This document shows, piece after piece, positions 61,569 to 64,000 of a stretch of DNA of 64,000 nucleotides. The DNA comes from Rhizobium sp. FY34 (GTDB lineage: Bacteria > Pseudomonadota > Alphaproteobacteria > Rhizobiales > Rhizobiaceae). The translations under genes and the position numbers were made by a program. Positions within the stretch are counted from its first letter, which is position 1. Every line of letters starts with the position of its first letter. The notes under the pieces were generated by a model, which was given only the letters and a program-made list of their open reading frames with translations, was not told the origin of the DNA and did not search any database. The DNA lies in the NCBI RefSeq assembly GCF_005222845.1, contig NZ_STFZ01000005.1, positions 124,001 to 188,000 on the forward strand, given 5' to 3'.

Positions 61569-63086
61569 TCAGGCAGCGACGCTCTCCCTATCCAGATAGA
61601 CCTTGAGAGCAGCGATCTCTGCGACTGACAGGAACAATCCCTGCTTGGTGCGGCGCCAGAGAATATCCTCGGCGGTGACCGCCCATTCCTTGTCGATCAA
61701 CCAGCGTACCTCGACCTCATACAGCGTGCCGCCGAAATGCCGGCCAAGATCGTCCACCGTGCCGACCGATTTCAAGACCTCAAGGGCATCGGTGCCATAG
61801 CAGCGAATGAGCCGCTCGGCATGCCGGCGGTCAAGGAATGGATAGCGGGTGAGGAGATCGCCCACTTCCGTCGCAAAGCCGGTCACGGCAAAACCGCCGC
61901 CGGGCAGATGGCTGCCGGCGGTCCAGGGCTTGCCCTTTTCGCCGATCACTTCGGCGATCTTTTCCAGCGCATGTTCGGCCAGCCGCCGATAGGTGGTCAG
62001 CTTGCCGCCAAACACATTGAGAAGCGGCGCGCCGCCATCCGGCGTCTCGACCTTCAGCACATAATCGCGCGTGGCTTCCTGGGCCCTCGATGCGCCGTCA
62101 TCAAACAGCGGGCGCACAGCGGAATAGCTCCAGACGATATCGCCCAGCGCAATCGGCTCCTTGAAATAGTCGCTGGCCGCATTGCAGAGATAGTCCACCT
62201 CTTCCTGGCTGATGCGCACATCCTTCGGATCCTCCTTGAAATCCCGGTCCGTCGTGCCGATCAGCGTGAAATCCCCCTCATAGGGAATGGCAAAGATGAT
62301 GCGGTTGTCCGGGTTCTGGAAGAAGTAGGCGCGCGCATGTTCGAATTTCTTGCGCACGATAATGTGGCTGCCCTGTACCAGCCGCACATTCTGGGCATTG
62401 TTGCGGCCCATGGCGCCGGCAAGCACCTGATCGACCCAGGGGCCGGCGGCATTGACCACCATGCGTGCCCTGTGCGTCTGCAGACTGCCATCGCGCTCAA
62501 GCTTCGTGGTAATGACCCAGTGATCGGCTTCGCGCACCGCGCTCACCACCTTTGAGCGGCTGAGGATGGTGGCGCCGCGGATCTGCGCATCCCGCGCATT
62601 CAGCACCACCATGCGCGCATCATCCACCCAGCCGTCGGAATATTCAAACGCCCTGCGAAACTCCGGCTTCAGCGCGCGGCCGGCCTCGTCACGCGTCAGG
62701 TTCAGCGTTTTCGTTGCGGGCAAAAGCTTGCGGCCACCCAGATGATCATAGAGGAAAAGGCCGAGCCGCACGAGCCAGGCGGGACGCACGCCGCCCTTCT
62801 GGATCGGTAATACGAAGCGCAGTGGCCAGATGACATGCGGCGCCATGGCCCAGAGCACTTCACGCTCCATCAGCGCCTCGCGCACCAGACGGAATTCATA
62901 GTGTTCGAGATAGCGCAATCCACCATGAATGAGCTTGGTGGCGCCCGAAGACGTACCAGAGGCAAAGTCATTCATTTCCGCCAGCGCCACCGAATAGCCC
63001 CGCCCCGCCGCATCGCGGGCAATGCCGCAGCCATTGATGCCGCCGCCAATCACAAACAGATCATGGATGGGCTCTTCGGAATTCAT
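61569..63086 (-). CDS. glpD: Second aerobic glycerol-3-phosphate dehydrogenase
   Basis: A 505-residue GlpD paralogue, largely identical to the protein at 22081-23592 through most of the chain (shared FAD motif FVIGGGINGCG and GGKLTTYRRLAEHALEKI). Divergence concentrates at the C-terminus and in parts of the middle. ATG 63086 aligns with the first copy; an ATG at 63119 is alternative. It has its own upstream 18-bp motif. Retention of two copies suggests different expression. Confidence 0.93.
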   Translation of the reverse strand: MNSEEPIHDLFVIGGGINGCGIARDAAGRGYSVALAEMNDFASGTSSGATKLIHGGLRYLEHYEFRLVREALMEREVLWAMAPHVIWPLRFVLPIQKGGVRPAWLVRLGLFLYDHLGGRKLLPATKTLNLTRDEAGRALKPEFRRAFEYSDGWVDDARMVVLNARDAQIRGATILSRSKVVSAVREADHWVITTKLERDGSLQTHRARMVVNAAGPWVDQVLAGAMGRNNAQNVRLVQGSHIIVRKKFEHARAYFFQNPDNRIIFAIPYEGDFTLIGTTDRDFKEDPKDVRISQEEVDYLCNAASDYFKEPIALGDIVWSYSAVRPLFDDGASRAQEATRDYVLKVETPDGGAPLLNVFGGKLTTYRRLAEHALEKIAEVIGEKGKPWTAGSHLPGGGFAVTGFATEVGDLLTRYPFLDRRHAERLIRCYGTDALEVLKSVGTVDDLGRHFGGTLYEVEVRWLIDKEWAVTAEDILWRRTKQGLFLSVAEIAALKVYLDRESVAA

Positions 63087-63153
63087 GACGGGGGGGACTG
63101 GCACAGCACTTAACTCCATTTCGAAACACAATTCCTATATTGTGAACCTAAAA

Positions 63154-63171
63154 CGAATGTCAAACGAATGC
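63154..63171. promoter_or_regulatory. Candidate GlpR operator before the second glpD
   Basis: CGAATGTCAAACGAATGC is identical to the motif before the first glpD and starts 68 bases upstream of this start (70 there). Identity over 18 bases with conserved spacing supports a common GlpR site. Confidence 0.65.
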
Positions 63172-63283
63172 GACCAGACACGCGTTGCCCATGGCGCGTT
63201 TCTCCGCCGCCGCATGGCAAAGCATGGCGAAGGGTCAATGGATCAACATGTCGGGAGTGTGAAACGTGCCGGCTCTTGGCCCA

Positions 63284-63313
63284 AAAAATAGCCGGGCCGC
63301 ACTGGCGGCCCGT
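63284..63313 (-). terminator. Rho-independent terminator of the dipeptide ABC gene
   Basis: On the minus strand CGGGCCGC/GCGGCCCG (63294-63301 with 63306-63313) forms an 8-bp stem followed by GCTA and six U residues (63284-63289). Confidence 0.88.
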
Positions 63314-63343
63314 ATCATTCCACAGCAAGGTAGTGCGCCCGGT

Positions 63344-64000
63344 TCAGGCGCTGGCGCGCTTTTTCGCTACGCGGGCGCGAATGGACTCCACATCGGCGCG
63401 GGGTGTGGCGGCAAACAGTGTGCGTGTATAATCGTGGGAGGGCGCGCTGAACACGGCCTCACGCGTTCCGTATTCCACCGCTTCGCCGTAATACATCACC
63501 ATCACCTCGTCGGCTATGTGCTTCACAACCGAAAGATCATGACTGATGAACACGTAAGTCAGGCCAAACTCCTCCTGCAGGTCAGCGAGAAGGTTCAGCA
63601 CCTGTGCCTGCACCGAAAGATCAAGTGCCGAGACCGGTTCGTCCAGCACCAGAAGTTTCGGGTTCATCATCAGCGCACGGGCAATGGCAATGCGCTGGCG
63701 CTGGCCACCGGAAAACATGTGCGGATAACGGTTATAGTGCTCGGGCGCCAACCCCACCTTGACCAGCATATCGGTGGCGCGCTCGCGCCGTTCGGCGACC
63801 GACATCTTCGTATTGATGGCCAACGGTTCGCCCAATACATCGCCAATCTTCTGGCGTGGGTTGAGCGAGCCATAGGGGTTCTGGAAGACGATCTGCACCT
63901 TGCGGCGCATTTCAGCCGTCAGGTGACCGGGCCTTGTATCGACGATCTTGCCATCGATCAGCAATTCGCCGGCCGTCGGTTCATCGATGAAGGTGAGGAT
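63344..64000 (-). CDS. dppF: Dipeptide/oligopeptide ABC transporter ATPase, C-terminal part
   Basis: A partial gene whose N-terminus, with Walker A, lies beyond the right edge. The visible 219 residues hold the Q-loop VFQNPYGSLNPRQKIGDVL, signature FSGGQRQRIAIARAL, Walker B LLVLDEPVSALD and H-loop FISHDLSVV of DppF/OppF. It would power peptide uptake with partners outside the window. It ends with a strong terminator. Confidence 0.93.
   Translation of the reverse strand: MLTFIDEPTAGELLIDGKIVDTRPGHLTAEMRRKVQIVFQNPYGSLNPRQKIGDVLGEPLAINTKMSVAERRERATDMLVKVGLAPEHYNRYPHMFSGGQRQRIAIARALMMNPKLLVLDEPVSALDLSVQAQVLNLLADLQEEFGLTYVFISHDLSVVKHIADEVMVMYYGEAVEYGTREAVFSAPSHDYTRTLFAATPRADVESIRARVAKKRASA

Overview
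The window looks like chromosomal or chromid DNA of a member of the Rhizobiaceae (Agrobacterium/Rhizobium group). It is GC-rich and tightly packed, carries the rhizobial glycerol ABC operon glpRDSTPQUV and a rhizobial-style hut operon, and contains two copies of a palindromic intergenic mosaic element of the kind common in Rhizobium and Agrobacterium. I found no rRNA, tRNA, CRISPR array, transposase or phage gene. Nearly everything is nutrient capture and catabolism of plant-derived compounds.

Region by region. 1-15.9 kb is an aromatic/one-carbon block: an SDR dehydrogenase and an aromatic aldehyde dehydrogenase behind a near-perfect sigma-54 promoter; a divergent XylR/DmpR-type activator; then a tetrahydrofolate (THF)-dependent O-demethylation module (LigM/DesA-like demethylase, MetF-like reductase, PurU deformylase), an extradiol ring-cleavage enzyme, a DUF1932 oxidoreductase, a GntR/FCD regulator and a branched-chain-type ABC importer livFGMHJ. 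TGTATACA-type boxes in front of several of these units suggest one regulon. 16-24.5 kb is glpRDSTPQUV for glycerol uptake and oxidation. 24.5-33.3 kb is mixed: an unknown winged-helix-like protein beside an 8-bp tandem repeat, oxyR-katG, a broken exported protein, a membrane alpha/beta-hydrolase-like protein and a GT39 glycosyltransferase. 33.3-41.6 kb is the complete histidine pathway hutCF/hutIHGUD.

41.6-57.1 kb is a sulfo-Entner-Doudoroff cluster for the plant sulfolipid sugar sulfoquinovose (SQ): LacI regulator, four-gene ABC importer, dehydratase, aldolase, lactonase, SDR dehydrogenase, a GH31 enzyme that carries every sulfoquinovosidase signature residue, and a TauE-type exporter. Glycerol kinase (glpK) and a second HpcH/HpaI aldolase follow on the same strand. 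SQ enters mainly as sulfoquinovosyl glycerol, so the sulfoquinovosidase releases glycerol as well. glpK here, glpD at 22 kb and a second glpD at 61.6 kb could process that glycerol, which links two systems in the window. The two glpD copies share an identical 18-bp upstream motif at nearly the same distance from their starts.

57.1-64 kb holds arginase, diacylglycerol kinase, a hydroxycinnamoyl-CoA hydratase-lyase with a divergent MarR regulator, a YbhN-type flippase-like membrane protein, the second glpD and the end of a dipeptide ABC ATPase that runs off the right edge. All calls are by eye from translated sequence, motifs and context; no database search was run.
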